The notes under the pieces: generated by a model | The model's input: only the letters and a program-made list of their open reading frames with translations | What the model was told of the DNA's origin: nothing | The model's database searches: none | Source: Arthrobacter sp. 9AX | GTDB lineage: Bacteria; Actinomycetota; Actinomycetes; Actinomycetales; Micrococcaceae | Length of the DNA: 64,000 nt | NCBI RefSeq assembly: GCF_902506095.1 | Contig: NZ_LR733293.1 | Span: 4,135,476-4,199,475 of the forward strand | Direction: 5' to 3' | Program-made: the position numbers and the translations under genes | Shown here: positions 27,697 to 37,274 of the stretch, in pieces | How positions within the stretch are numbered: the stretch's first letter is position 1 | How the letters are laid out: each line of letters starts with the position of its first letter

Positions 27697-27780
27697 ATGG
27701 TCAGGCGTTGTGTCGAGGCAATTGCACCGACCGGGAACTGGTGGGACCACGTGCTGCACGTCCGGGGGCAAGAGGCTTGA
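27697..27780 (+). CDS. Possible 27-aa leader ORF
   Basis: A short ATG frame begins MVRRCVEAIA and ends LHVRGQEA, stopping 15 bases before the DUF1508 start. It lies 54 bp downstream of a DosR-like box and has codon use like its neighbours, but no convincing ribosome site. Could be a leader peptide or chance. Confidence 0.2.
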   Translation: MVRRCVEAIAPTGNWWDHVLHVRGQEA

Positions 27781-27795
27781 AGGAGACCATGACAT

Positions 27796-28086
27796 ATGGC
27801 TGGAATGTTCGAACTGTTTGTTGATGAGGATGCGCAGATCAGGTTCAGGCTGACAGCGGTCGATGGAAGGGTGCTGGCGGTGTCCGGACCATACGCCGAC
27901 AAGCATCAGGCCGCCAAGGCCATCGAGGACGTGCGCGAATGCGCTGGCACAGGTTTGATCCGCGATCTTGCTCCTGCTGCCGGCCTTGCCCGTGCCTGGC
28001 CCCACGGTTGTGCACCCAGTTCCGGCCATCCGTTTCCCGCACGGCTGGTTCCCTTGGTGCGGTCTAGAAAACCGGCAGCCCTGTGA
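27796..28086 (+). CDS. DUF1508 (YegP-like) domain protein
   Basis: 96 residues. Residues 1-58 match one DUF1508 repeat (MFELFVDEDAQIRFRLTAVD, then VLAVSGPYADK and AIEDVRE); the remaining 38 residues are low-complexity proline/arginine-rich and unlike the family. AGGAGA precedes the start region. Its stop overlaps the GTG of the ABC ATPase gene (GTGA), so it is translationally linked to the exporter. Function unknown; YegP-like proteins are small and soluble. Confidence 0.75.
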   Translation: MAGMFELFVDEDAQIRFRLTAVDGRVLAVSGPYADKHQAAKAIEDVRECAGTGLIRDLAPAAGLARAWPHGCAPSSGHPFPARLVPLVRSRKPAAL

Positions 28087-29045
28087 CCACGGAGATTCAG
28101 ACCCGAAAGGCGCGGGTTCTGGGTGTCGAGGGCTTGATCAAGCGCTTTGGAGAACACACGGTCGTGGACGGCGTCTCTTTCCACATCGAGGCGGGCGAAA
28201 CCTACGGGCTGCTGGGTCCCAACGGGGCGGGCAAAACCACCATCATCTCTATGGTGGCGGGGCTGATACCGGCGGACCAGGGATCCATCGAACTGGCTGG
28301 CTTCGCCATGACCCCGACGACCACCAAGGCCAAGGCACATATCGGGCTGGTCCCCCAGGAACTGGCCATTTACCCCTGCCTGTCAGCGAGGGAGAACCTC
28401 CTGTTCTTCGGACGGCTCCAGGGCCTCAGCGGCCAGGACTTGAAGAAGCGCACAGGGGAGGTGCTTGACCTCCTCGGCCTCGGTGACCGGGCGCGGGAGC
28501 AGACCAAAAAATTCTCGGGCGGAATGAAGCGCAGGCTGAACATCGGCATCGGGCTTCTGCACCGGCCAACCCTGCTGATCCTGGACGAACCTACGGTAGG
28601 GGTTGACCCCCAGTCCCGGAACTCCATCCTGGAATCCGTGGAAGGACTCGCCACGGAAGGAATGGCAGTCCTTTACACCACGCACTACATGGAAGAGGCC
28701 GAGCGGTTGTGCGACCGGATCGCCATCATTGACGAAGGCAGGATCCAGGCAGAAGGCACAAGGAACCAGTTGGTTGAGCTGACCGGAGGGGTGGACCGCA
28801 TCGAGCTGCGCGGCAGCGGAAACACCACTGCTACTGCAACCGCGCTGCGGCAGCTCCCAGGCGTGCAGCACGTCGACGGCGGCGGGTCGGGTTTGACGCT
28901 GACCGTACTCAACGGGCCGGGCCTGCTGGCCCCGATCGTGGCCGAAGCCGGCAGAATGGGGATGACGCTGACGTCCGTGGAGATCGTCCGGCCCGACCTT
29001 GAATCAGTCTTCCTGCACTTGACCGGCAAAGCCCTCAGGGACTGA
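28083..29045 (+). CDS. ABC exporter ATP-binding protein
   Basis: 320 residues: Walker A GPNGAGKTT, Q-loop in LVPQELAIYP, signature FSGGMKRRL, Walker B LLILDEPTVGVD and H-loop in YTTHYMEEAE, followed by a C-terminal domain of the drug/Na export type (DUF4162-like). It energises the two membrane subunits encoded directly downstream (2-base gap, then 4-base overlap). The substrate may be a drug, lipid or peptide; nothing in the sequence decides. Confidence 0.93.
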   Translation: MTTEIQTRKARVLGVEGLIKRFGEHTVVDGVSFHIEAGETYGLLGPNGAGKTTIISMVAGLIPADQGSIELAGFAMTPTTTKAKAHIGLVPQELAIYPCLSARENLLFFGRLQGLSGQDLKKRTGEVLDLLGLGDRAREQTKKFSGGMKRRLNIGIGLLHRPTLLILDEPTVGVDPQSRNSILESVEGLATEGMAVLYTTHYMEEAERLCDRIAIIDEGRIQAEGTRNQLVELTGGVDRIELRGSGNTTATATALRQLPGVQHVDGGGSGLTLTVLNGPGLLAPIVAEAGRMGMTLTSVEIVRPDLESVFLHLTGKALRD

Positions 29046-29046
29046 A

Positions 29047-30219
29047 ATGCGCGGGCTCTGGGCGATGATCGGCAACGACCTCAGGCAGCGGATCCGGGAC
29101 AAGAGTGTGTTGATCTTCTCGCTCGTTGTCCCGCTGGCACTCATGGGCGTCCTGAACCTATCCTTCGGGGGCTTCGACAGCGGGAGCGTCGAATTGAAGC
29201 CCGCCATCGTTGTCGCAAGTTCGGAAGACAGCGGACAGCTTGGTACCGCGCTGCTGGATGCCGTGGACTCGCTGCCCATCATGGATGTCACCGTGCGAAA
29301 GGTGCCTGCAGCCGACGTCGGCCGGGAGACCAGGGACACCCGAGCGGACCTGGGCATCATCCTGCCCGCGGATTTCACGGCGGGCGTGGTGTCAGGACGT
29401 GCCGTTTCCGTCCAGGTCGTTGAAGGGGATTCTGCAGGCGTGGAAACAAACGTCCTGATTTCCGTCGTAGACGGCCTCCTGGAGCAGTTCGTGGCGGGGA
29501 CCGTTACTGCAGGGGCAGGCGAGATGGCCGGGCTCCCCCACGAGGTCCTCGGTGGTCTTGCCCAGCAGGCTGCAGCTGGAAACCCTGCCCTGACGCTGAC
29601 CGAGGGCCAGTCCTCCGCGGAACAACTCTCGCTTAAAGGGACTCTCGTGGCGGGCCAGGCCGGGCTCTTCCTGCTCTTCACCGTCGGTTTCGGCGTCCTG
29701 GGGCTGCTGGCTGAACGGGAGGAGGGCACGCTGGCCAGGCTGCAGTCAACACCAGTGGCCCCCGGGACCATCATTACAGCCAAGGCCCTTGTTGGATTCA
29801 TCCTCGGCGTCGTTGCCACGACAATCCTGCTGACCGCCGGCAGCCTGCTGTTCGGCGTCTCCTTTGGCTCCCCCGCGGTCGTCGGACTCCTGGTCCTGGC
29901 AGTAGCAGCGGCGGCTACAAGCCTGACGTTCATCGTCGCACGCCTGGTCCACAGCGCGGAACAGGCGAACATCGCCCAGTCCATACTGGGCATGGTGCTT
30001 GGCATTGCCGGCGGCGCGTTCTTTCCCATCGAGGCCTCGGGGTTCCTCGCCACCCTGATGGATCTCAACCCCGTTGCCGCCTTCATTCGAGGGTTGGGCA
30101 TTACGGCAGGCGGCGGCGGATTGCCCGACGTCGCAATCCCCCTCGCCATCATGCTGGGTTTCGCCGCAGTCGCAACGCTGGCATCGCGCCTGGTTCCGGA
30201 CAGGGGCGCCCGGCCATGA
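29047..30219 (+). CDS. ABC-2 type exporter permease
   Basis: 390 residues with the ABC2_membrane_3 layout: one N-terminal helix (KSVLIFSLVVPLALMGVLNL), a large extracytoplasmic domain (about residues 35-200), then five C-terminal helices (FLLFTVGFGVLGLLAEREEG, ILGVVATTILLTAGSLLFG and others). The EREEGTLARL turn after the first C-terminal helix is typical. Forms a heterodimer with the next gene product and the upstream ATPase. Confidence 0.9.
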   Translation: MRGLWAMIGNDLRQRIRDKSVLIFSLVVPLALMGVLNLSFGGFDSGSVELKPAIVVASSEDSGQLGTALLDAVDSLPIMDVTVRKVPAADVGRETRDTRADLGIILPADFTAGVVSGRAVSVQVVEGDSAGVETNVLISVVDGLLEQFVAGTVTAGAGEMAGLPHEVLGGLAQQAAAGNPALTLTEGQSSAEQLSLKGTLVAGQAGLFLLFTVGFGVLGLLAEREEGTLARLQSTPVAPGTIITAKALVGFILGVVATTILLTAGSLLFGVSFGSPAVVGLLVLAVAAAATSLTFIVARLVHSAEQANIAQSILGMVLGIAGGAFFPIEASGFLATLMDLNPVAAFIRGLGITAGGGGLPDVAIPLAIMLGFAAVATLASRLVPDRGARP

Positions 30220-31382
30220 GAAGCATACTTGGAATCGCCAGGGTGGAAGTGCGCCGCTTCCTGCGGGACAGGTCCAACATCTTTTTCGTCTTCATTTTCC
30301 CCCTCCTCCTGATCCTGCTGCTCGGCTCCCAGTTCGGTGCGAACAGCGGTCAGGCACGCGTAGCCCTCTCCGGTGGCACCGGCACAGAACTCGAGAAGGC
30401 CCTCGCAGGCCAACTGGAAGAGGACGGCATCCAGGTCTCCAAAGCCGGAGCCGAGGCCGTGCGCGACCAGCTGAGCCGGGGCAGGACCGACGTCGGGATC
30501 TTCATTCACGACGACGACGCCACGGCATACGCCGGTGGCCAGCCGGCCGCCCTGGACGTGGTAGCGGCCTCGCAGTCAGCCGCCCAGGCCGTGCTTCAGC
30601 AGGTGCGCGCCTCCGTCCAGGTGGTCAGCACCGAACGGCGGCAACAGTCCGTCCTTGAATCCGCCGGTGTGGGCGTACCGGAGGCGGTGGCAGCGCTGGA
30701 GCAGTCGAGGAATTCTGTGGAACCGCCGCGCGTGGAGGTGGTGGACACCAACGATGTGACGCAGGCGTTCCAGGGACTGGGCCGGTTTGACCTTGGTGCC
30801 GCACAGCAGCTCCTGCTGTTCGTCTTTCTGAGCTCCCTCACAGGTGCAGCCACCCTGATCAAGGCCCGCCGGCTCGGTGTCATTGCACGCGTTATGGCTG
30901 CACCGGTTTCAAGCTGGCAGGCGCTGGCCGGGCAGGCGCTGGGACGGTTCGGTATCGCCGCCGTCCAAGGCGGTTACATCATGATCGGAACTGCCGTGCT
31001 GTTCGGGGTGGACTGGGGAGACCCCCTGTTGGCCGGGCTGGTCCTGGTGCTCTTCTGCGCAGTCTGCGCCGCGGCAGCAATGGTAATTGGTGCGGTGATG
31101 GATAACGACGGCGCCGCGTCGGGTGTGGGGGTAGGTCTGGGCTTGGTGCTGGCTGGCCTGGGTGGGTCCATGGTGCCGCCGGAATTCTTCTCCGACACGC
31201 TCCAGGCGGTGTCCCGTTTTACCCCGCACCGCTGGGCGTACGACGCCTTTGCCGATATCCAACGGCACAACGGCACACTGGCCGACATCCTTCCGCAGCT
31301 GGGCGTCCTCGCCGCCATGGCACTTGCCCTGTTGGCGCTTGGATCATTCCTGCTTCAGCGCAGCCTCAGCCGGGCCTTGTGA
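30216..31382 (+). CDS. ABC-2 type exporter permease
   Basis: 388 residues with the same topology as the preceding subunit: an N-terminal helix (NIFFVFIFPLLLILLLGSQ), an external domain, and five helices from about residue 190. Overlaps the previous gene by four bases (ATGA). The exporter therefore has a heteromeric membrane part. Confidence 0.9.
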   Translation: MRSILGIARVEVRRFLRDRSNIFFVFIFPLLLILLLGSQFGANSGQARVALSGGTGTELEKALAGQLEEDGIQVSKAGAEAVRDQLSRGRTDVGIFIHDDDATAYAGGQPAALDVVAASQSAAQAVLQQVRASVQVVSTERRQQSVLESAGVGVPEAVAALEQSRNSVEPPRVEVVDTNDVTQAFQGLGRFDLGAAQQLLLFVFLSSLTGAATLIKARRLGVIARVMAAPVSSWQALAGQALGRFGIAAVQGGYIMIGTAVLFGVDWGDPLLAGLVLVLFCAVCAAAAMVIGAVMDNDGAASGVGVGLGLVLAGLGGSMVPPEFFSDTLQAVSRFTPHRWAYDAFADIQRHNGTLADILPQLGVLAAMALALLALGSFLLQRSLSRAL

Positions 31383-31583
31383 GACAACCGGGGAATCAAG
31401 CCGGTCCACAAGCAACAGCACGCCGACCCGTCATCAGGATGACGCCGGTGATGATGGTTGCGTCGATTTCATCGTTGCCCCCCGATGTCCCGGCAAGCGC
31501 CCCGCCACTTTCCTTGCCTCGGGCTGAGTTCGGGCCGGAGACGGTCATAGGGCACCACAAAGCCGACGCGTTACTTACATGCC

Positions 31584-33032
31584 CTAAAAACTGGACGAAC
31601 TGCCCGAACCGGAAAAGCTGCCGCCACTGCTGCCGTAGCCGGTGGTACTGCCGCCACCGCCCCGGGCCGAGCTGACGCTGCTCACCCCCGTGTTGAGCCC
31701 GGAGTTGAAGGTCGCGACCGAGAAAAAGTTATAGGACGGGTATACGGTGCCCAGAATGCTTGGCTCGTAAGTACGGCGGCGCTTGTGGTTGGGGGCATCC
31801 TGGGCCGCTTCCATCTCCTTACGCATCAGTTGTGCTTCCCGTTCGTTCTTTGCATAGCCTTCAATGACGGTCTCAGCGTGGTTTTCCAGGAGCACGGCGA
31901 GGTGGGACCGGGCGTCGTAAAGGCGGTCCAGCGCCTTCTCCGGAGTGATTCTGCCTTCGGCCAGCTCCGCGGTCCACCGCTCGATTTCCCTTAGGCTTTG
32001 GTCCCGGAAGGACCTAAGTGCCGCCGCGGTTGTTGAGTCCCCCTGGGCATGGCGCTTGGTGAGGAGCTGTTCCAGTCCGGCAAGATCGCTGCGGAAGGGT
32101 GCCAGCTGACGGTCCCACGCTGTAGGCCAGGTGTTGGCGCGGTTTAGCAGGGCGTTTGTGTCCGCTATGACATCGTCGAGTGCGTCGAGTTCGGCAGCGG
32201 CGTCCGCGTAGTCCCGGGCGATTTTAAGGTTCTTGCGGCGGCTCAGCTGGCGTCCTGACAACGCGTGCACCTTGTTTGAGAGCTCGCTGGCTGCTTTATA
32301 GCGCTTCAGGAAGGTGTGGTGCTTCTCCAGCACGTGGCTTCCATACCTCGATGATTCAGGAATCGTGCCGGCGTTGAGCTCCGTCACTTCAAGGTCCATG
32401 CTGACGTTGGCATAACTCTGGTCCCCGCGCTTAACTTCTTTCCGGCTGGCAGACCTGGTGAGAGCACGCACAATGATCCATGCTCCCGCACCCAAGGCTG
32501 CTGTTCCCGCTGCCACCCAGGCAGTGATCAGGAAAGCAGCAGAACGGTACCAGGGCTGGTTGATCAGCTCGGCGGCACGCCGGACACCCGCGATGGTTCC
32601 ATCCGTCCACTGCGCATCCTGGAGGAGTTCCTTTGCCGCGTCCTGGATGTCATTCCGCTGTTCGAGGGACACTTTGCGGTCTTCGCCCATGTAGGTGCCG
32701 ACGTGGCGTCCCACCGGATCAAGGGCAAAGATGAAGATACCATCTGTCCACTTCTGCCCGTCTGTGCTGATCCACCCCGGGTGCTCGCTTCGGGCAAACC
32801 TCAGAACCTCTTCATTGAGGTTGTCCCCGGTCCTGCCGTTGTAGGTATACACAACAACCCGGGTGGGTTCGTAGAATTCAATGTCCTCAATCGCCCGGAC
32901 CAAAGTGTTTTGGTCCAACACCCCTGCGGTGTCCTGAACCTCGATGGACACAGGCAGAACTGCAAAGGCGGTGGCTGCGCCGCCGAGCAGCATCCCAACC
33001 AGGGCCAGCAGCGAACCGATAGTTCTGCGCAC
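31584..33032 (-). CDS. Secreted/membrane TPM-domain protein (DUF5129 type)
   Basis: About 482 residues. GTG 33032 gives a signal-like N-terminus (RRTIGSLLALVGMLLGGAA). Next come an extracytoplasmic TPM-like domain (VQDTAGVLDQNTL, YTYNGRTGDN), one transmembrane helix (AAFLITAWVAAGTAALGAGA), a long helical cytoplasmic region and a C-terminal Gly/Ser-rich tail (GGGSTTGYGSSGGSFSGSGS). Related actinobacterial proteins are annotated DUF5129. Function unknown; a role in membrane protein assembly or envelope upkeep is possible. Downstream of the SDR gene on the same strand. Confidence 0.8.
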   Translation of the reverse strand: MRRTIGSLLALVGMLLGGAATAFAVLPVSIEVQDTAGVLDQNTLVRAIEDIEFYEPTRVVVYTYNGRTGDNLNEEVLRFARSEHPGWISTDGQKWTDGIFIFALDPVGRHVGTYMGEDRKVSLEQRNDIQDAAKELLQDAQWTDGTIAGVRRAAELINQPWYRSAAFLITAWVAAGTAALGAGAWIIVRALTRSASRKEVKRGDQSYANVSMDLEVTELNAGTIPESSRYGSHVLEKHHTFLKRYKAASELSNKVHALSGRQLSRRKNLKIARDYADAAAELDALDDVIADTNALLNRANTWPTAWDRQLAPFRSDLAGLEQLLTKRHAQGDSTTAAALRSFRDQSLREIERWTAELAEGRITPEKALDRLYDARSHLAVLLENHAETVIEGYAKNEREAQLMRKEMEAAQDAPNHKRRRTYEPSILGTVYPSYNFFSVATFNSGLNTGVSSVSSARGGGGSTTGYGSSGGSFSGSGSSSSF

Positions 33033-33066
33033 TGTGCTGCCTTTCGTGTCTCCTGCGACTGTTGGC

Positions 33067-33837
33067 TCAAATGGCGTTCCAACCATTATCGGATGCAAGC
33101 ACCACGCCATTGATGTTCGAGCCGTCCCGGCTCAGCAGGAAGGTGATTGCGGCGGCCAGCTCACCGGCCTCAGCAATGGCCGGCACGTTCACTTGCATGA
33201 AGGGACCGAGTACCTCAGCTGCAAGCTGGGACTTGAATTCAGCATGGATGTTCGTCTTGGTCCCGCCCGGAGCGACCGCATTGACGCGGATGCCCCGCCG
33301 CCCGTACATAACAGCTGAACTGCGGGTCAGGCCGATGACAGCGTGCTTTGAGACGGTGTAGGCGGCACCTGCCGCGGATCCGCGCAGGCCGGCCTCCGAT
33401 GAGACGTTCACGATGGAGCCGTGTCCCGAGGCCAGCATGGCGGGCACCACTGCCCTCATGAGGCGCATCATCGAGGTCAGGTTGACGTCTAGGACGCGCT
33501 CCCATGTGGCGTCATCGAGTTCATGCACGGGCTGGAAAATGTCCATGATGCCAGCCACGTTCGCCAAGGCGTCAATGCGTCCCTCGGCGGCAGACACCAC
33601 ACGCTGCACTGCATCTTCTTTGCTGATATCGCCGGTGACGGGCATGAAGTCCAACTCCCCGTACTCGGCCACCAGCTTGTCCAGGCCCTCCTCGCTGAGA
33701 TCGCTGGCAATCACCCGGCCGCCTTCGCGGGCAACGCGCAAAGCGGTGGCAAGGCCTATGCCGGAAGCAGCCCCGGTAACGATGACCGTTTGGCCCTCGA
33801 ACCGGTTAGGGGTGATGTTTTCCTGCCAGACGGGCAT
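33067..33837 (-). CDS. SDR-family oxidoreductase
   Basis: 256 residues of classical short-chain dehydrogenase: cofactor loop VTGAASGIGLATAL, NVAGIMD, catalytic Ser in VNVSSEAGLRG and the YTVSK Tyr/Lys pair, then VNAVAPGGTKTNI. An acidic residue after the second strand (ASDLSEEG) favours NAD(H). The substrate cannot be told from sequence. Lies 34 bp upstream of the TPM-domain gene on the same strand. Confidence 0.9.
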   Translation of the reverse strand: MPVWQENITPNRFEGQTVIVTGAASGIGLATALRVAREGGRVIASDLSEEGLDKLVAEYGELDFMPVTGDISKEDAVQRVVSAAEGRIDALANVAGIMDIFQPVHELDDATWERVLDVNLTSMMRLMRAVVPAMLASGHGSIVNVSSEAGLRGSAAGAAYTVSKHAVIGLTRSSAVMYGRRGIRVNAVAPGGTKTNIHAEFKSQLAAEVLGPFMQVNVPAIAEAGELAAAITFLLSRDGSNINGVVLASDNGWNAI

Positions 33838-33978
33838 TGGTTGCTCCTAGGTCGATAAAGCAGCCATTGCATCCGTGGCGTTGTGGTGCTGTGCTTGGCG
33901 GCGTGGGTACATGCTGATTGGGTGGATGCAAAACGCCTTCCATTCCCTCAGAATGCTGTCCCGGAAGGAGCCGTGACA

Positions 33979-33992
33979 GGGTCAAAGGTCCC
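33979..33992 (+). promoter_or_regulatory. DosR-like box upstream of tandem usp
   Basis: GGGTCAAAGGTCCC, a 14-bp near-palindrome with GGG/CCC ends 22 bp before the usp ATG; closer than in other cases. Confidence 0.5.
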
Positions 33993-34014
33993 TCGAATCA
34001 GAGGTGAATAACCT

Positions 34015-34920
34015 ATGCAGGAACCGGAATCCATCGTCGTCGGCTACGACGGTTCGGATGAAGCTGGGGCGGCCGTCCGGTGGGCAGCGCAGCAGGCGCA
34101 CCTGCGCCGTTGTGCCCTCAAAGTGGTGCACTGTTCTATATGGCCGCTGCTGACCAGGAACTTGGGTCCGGTACCGGGCGTTGCTGACAGCGGGCTGGAA
34201 CGGTCCGCCGAAGTAATCCTCGAAGAGGGAGTCAACCAGGCCCGGGCGGCCGTGCCGGACCTGGACACCGGGGGTACATTGCTGCACGGTTTGCCCGCAT
34301 CGCACCTCGCGCGCATCTCTGCCGGTGAACGGATGCTGGTCGTGGGGAGCCGGGGATTAGGTGGCTTTCTTGGACTGCTCGTCGGGTCCGTAAGCCTGGA
34401 GCTGGCAGCCAGCGCCGATTGCCCCGTTGCTGTCATCAGGTCTGATCTGCATCCCACCGGTCCTGTCATCGCCGCCGTCGATGCATCAGGTTCCCCTACG
34501 GCAGTCGAAGACGCGCATGCCGTGGCTGCCGCCTTCCAGGCCCGCCTCAACATCGTCCATGTCCGCCACCCGTCTGCCGGTTACCGGCCGGGGGACGCGA
34601 ACCACGCTGTGACCGTCGAGGAAGCCGCCGAAGAAATCATCAACTCCGCCGTTTATCACGCCCGCAGCTTTGCTCCCGGTGTGCACGTCGAAGGCAGGAT
34701 CCTTACCGACACTTCGGTCCCCCATGCTCTGCTCAAGGCCTCGGCAGAGGCGCGGATGCTGGTGGTGGGAACCAAAGGCCACGGGTTCGTCAGGGAGACC
34801 ATCGGTTCAACCGCCCACGCCGTGCTGCACCAGGCGCGTGGCCCTGTCCTTATCTCCCGCCGCGGCGCCGGTAACGCCGGTCCGGACAGCGAAGAGCAGG
34901 CCCGCGTTGGTCAACGGTAG
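34015..34920 (+). CDS. Universal stress protein, two UspA domains
   Basis: 301 residues with tandem UspA domains. The first starts SIVVGYDGSDEAGAA and has an intact ATP loop (GSRGLGGFLGLLVGSVS). The second starts VIAAVDASGSPTA and has a loop GTKGHGFVRETIGST that is one residue shorter. AGAGGTG precedes the ATG by eight bases. The arrangement matches the tandem Usps of the mycobacterial DosR regulon. The SRPBCC gene follows on the same strand. Confidence 0.92.
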   Translation: MQEPESIVVGYDGSDEAGAAVRWAAQQAHLRRCALKVVHCSIWPLLTRNLGPVPGVADSGLERSAEVILEEGVNQARAAVPDLDTGGTLLHGLPASHLARISAGERMLVVGSRGLGGFLGLLVGSVSLELAASADCPVAVIRSDLHPTGPVIAAVDASGSPTAVEDAHAVAAAFQARLNIVHVRHPSAGYRPGDANHAVTVEEAAEEIINSAVYHARSFAPGVHVEGRILTDTSVPHALLKASAEARMLVVGTKGHGFVRETIGSTAHAVLHQARGPVLISRRGAGNAGPDSEEQARVGQR

Positions 34921-34972
34921 CAAGAGTGACGGCGCTGCCGGCCGGCCGGCAGCGGAAAAACAGGCAAAGCGG

Positions 34973-35578
34973 ATGGCGGCCACGGCCTTGGGCGCGGCCG
35001 GCCTGGCGGCAGCTGCCATTTACGGGGCAGTGTGGCGGCCTTGGCAGCTGACGTGGGGAGCAACTTCCGAAGAGGTCGCCCGGCCTTTGCCCGGCGATGA
35101 CCTGGTGCCATTCCCGACCTTCAACGCCACCCGTGCCATCTCCATTGCGGCCCCTCCCGAACAGGTATGGCCGTGGCTGGTCCAGGTCGGACTAGGCCGC
35201 GCCGGATGGTACAGCTATGACCTGCTCGACAACCTCGGACGGCCCAGTGCATCACGGGTTCTTCCCGAATGGCAGCACCTCGCACCGGGAGACGTCGTGC
35301 CAATGAGCCCGGACGGGAAGCACGGAATAAGAGTTCGCTCGCTTGACTTCCCCAGCTCGGTGATTTGGGGCACCCCCGGCGACGCGAGCTGGGTCTGGCA
35401 GCTTGACGAGGTTGCGAACGGCACAACTAGGCTGATCACCCGGATCCGCTCCCGGATGAGGTGGGCACCGATGTCCATCTTGTTCTCCCTGCTCCTGGAG
35501 GTGGCGGATTTCTGGATGATCCGGAAGATGCTGACCGGTTTGCGCGAGCGGGCTGAAAAGAAACCAACCAACCGCTGA
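34973..35578 (+). CDS. SRPBCC-fold membrane-anchored protein
   Basis: About 201 residues from ATG 34973 (an alternative TTG at 34907 would overlap the usp stop). An N-terminal hydrophobic segment (LGAAGLAAAAIYGAVWRP) is followed by a polyketide-cyclase/START-like domain: ATRAISIAAPPEQVWPWLVQ, RAGWYSYDLLDNL, WQHLAPGDVVP and TTRLITRIRSR. These domains bind hydrophobic ligands. Probably co-transcribed with the tandem usp. Confidence 0.8.
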   Translation: MAATALGAAGLAAAAIYGAVWRPWQLTWGATSEEVARPLPGDDLVPFPTFNATRAISIAAPPEQVWPWLVQVGLGRAGWYSYDLLDNLGRPSASRVLPEWQHLAPGDVVPMSPDGKHGIRVRSLDFPSSVIWGTPGDASWVWQLDEVANGTTRLITRIRSRMRWAPMSILFSLLLEVADFWMIRKMLTGLRERAEKKPTNR

Positions 35579-35859
35579 GCTGGACATCGGGCGTGGCGAT
35601 TTTGGGTAACAAATCAACGTGTGGACGCACGTCCTGGGAAGCGCCGGTACGGTCGCTGCGACCCTCCTTCCTTCGATCAGAAGCTGGATCATGGACCGGC
35701 GGTGAGTGCAGCTTGCTCTTCCGGCCCGTTCACCGTAGGTAGGTGGCGCCGGACTGTTGCTGGCGCCTGACCACGGAATTTTCGGTGACTTTCGACTCTG
35801 ACCAGCAGCCGTCTGAGGAGGCATGTTGAGATGACCAGAGATCGAACGGAAGGAAAGCC

Positions 35860-37221
35860 ATGAGCACCGGTGGAGGGATCGAGCATGGCCGAGCCCCGGA
35901 TCCATGCCACGCACACGACGGCAGTACCAGGCCTGTGGCCGAGGATCACGGATCAGGACAGGCTTTACCGTTGAACAGCCCTGCGGTCCGGGCCCAGCCT
36001 TCAGCTGCCGGCGGCATGCTGAATCCCAGCCAACGACAGCAACTGTTCGATGATGCCCGCAGGCAGGGCATCCGCCGCGGGAAAAACCGCTGGCTGGGCG
36101 GAGTGGCCAGCGGGATCGCAGACAGAATGGGCGTTGATCCGCTCCCCGTCAGGTTTGTCTTCGTCGTTCTTGCTTTTTTTACGGGCGTGGGTCCCGTCGC
36201 CTATGGTCTCGCCTGGGCGCTTCTGCCTGAAGAAGATGGTGACCGCATACATGCCGAAGAAGCCCTCCGCGGACGCTGGTCCACTGGCATGACCGGCGCC
36301 GCTGCCATGATCCTGCTGGGCTTTACAGGCAGCGGCCTGATCCTGCTCAACCCACAGTCCGGTTACTGGTGGATCCTTTGGCCCCTGGCCTGGCTGGCCG
36401 TTGTCGGAACGGTTGTGTACCTGCTCAGTAACCATGGCCGTTCGCTCGTGACCAGTAAAGGGTCCAATCCTCGCGGTCTGCGTCAACCCGCGAAAGAAGT
36501 CCGCCCCGAAAGTGATAATCGTTTGGGCAACCAAACACACCACTCCGGCACTGTGGGGAGCGGAAGCCTCCCGATGCGGCAAGAGCCGTCGGACTACGCC
36601 GGAATGCCCTTTGTGGCAGTCGTAACTGGGCTGGCCATCGTCCTGGCAGGGATTACGCTGCTCATTGGCTCCGTTGAGGTCGGCGGGGTTAGTGCCCAAG
36701 TGGCTGCGATCGCATGGGCCGCCGCTGCGGCCGGTATGGGATTGGGAATCGTAGTCGCAGGAGTAAGAGGCCGGCACCCCGGGCTCCTCAGCTTCCTCGG
36801 TGTGGTGGCACTGGTCTCGGCTCTGGTGACCGGCCTGGGCAATGCGGACGCCAACAACTTAGCGATGGGGCGGACGGTGGACTGGGCGCCGGGTTCAGCG
36901 ACGGAAATCATCGACGGTTACAACCTAGTGGCGGGAAGCGGCAGGCTCGACCTGCGGTCCCTGAGTTCAATAAGTCCACTGGCTGCTGACATCACCGTAC
37001 CGATCAACGCGGCTGCGAGTACCGTCAGCATTATCATCCCGGCGGACGTTCCTGTTCGGGTCAACAGCCGGTTGGTGCTGGGTACCGTTCAGTACATCGG
37101 CGACAGCAGCACCGGGACCTGGAATCCGGATGAACATAGCTACAACAGCGGCGCCCCGGGCGGAACCCTGACCCTTGACCTTCAAGGTGCATTGTCTACG
37201 ATCAACATCGCCGAACCATAG
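35860..37221 (+). CDS. PspC-domain membrane protein
   Basis: 453 residues. A long polar N-terminus precedes a PspC domain (about residues 75-130: GKNRWLGGVASGIADRMGVD and YGLAWALLPEE), then further helices and a C-terminal beta-rich domain (about 340-453) with repeated short strands, like the LiaF/DUF2154-type adhesin-like tails on actinobacterial PspC proteins. AAGGAAAG lies before the ATG. Probably a membrane-stress sensor; DNA binding or partner kinase not visible here. Confidence 0.85.
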   Translation: MSTGGGIEHGRAPDPCHAHDGSTRPVAEDHGSGQALPLNSPAVRAQPSAAGGMLNPSQRQQLFDDARRQGIRRGKNRWLGGVASGIADRMGVDPLPVRFVFVVLAFFTGVGPVAYGLAWALLPEEDGDRIHAEEALRGRWSTGMTGAAAMILLGFTGSGLILLNPQSGYWWILWPLAWLAVVGTVVYLLSNHGRSLVTSKGSNPRGLRQPAKEVRPESDNRLGNQTHHSGTVGSGSLPMRQEPSDYAGMPFVAVVTGLAIVLAGITLLIGSVEVGGVSAQVAAIAWAAAAAGMGLGIVVAGVRGRHPGLLSFLGVVALVSALVTGLGNADANNLAMGRTVDWAPGSATEIIDGYNLVAGSGRLDLRSLSSISPLAADITVPINAAASTVSIIIPADVPVRVNSRLVLGTVQYIGDSSTGTWNPDEHSYNSGAPGGTLTLDLQGALSTINIAEP

Positions 37222-37274
37222 AACACACACGAGGCCTGGAGTCCCGGGCGCAGACGCTTTGCCGCTACACGGAG

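Noticed and set aside
29004-30509. 501-codon minus-strand open frame
   Set aside because: Antisense to the ABC permease gene; composition is low-complexity Thr/Ser/Pro/Ala and not protein-like.
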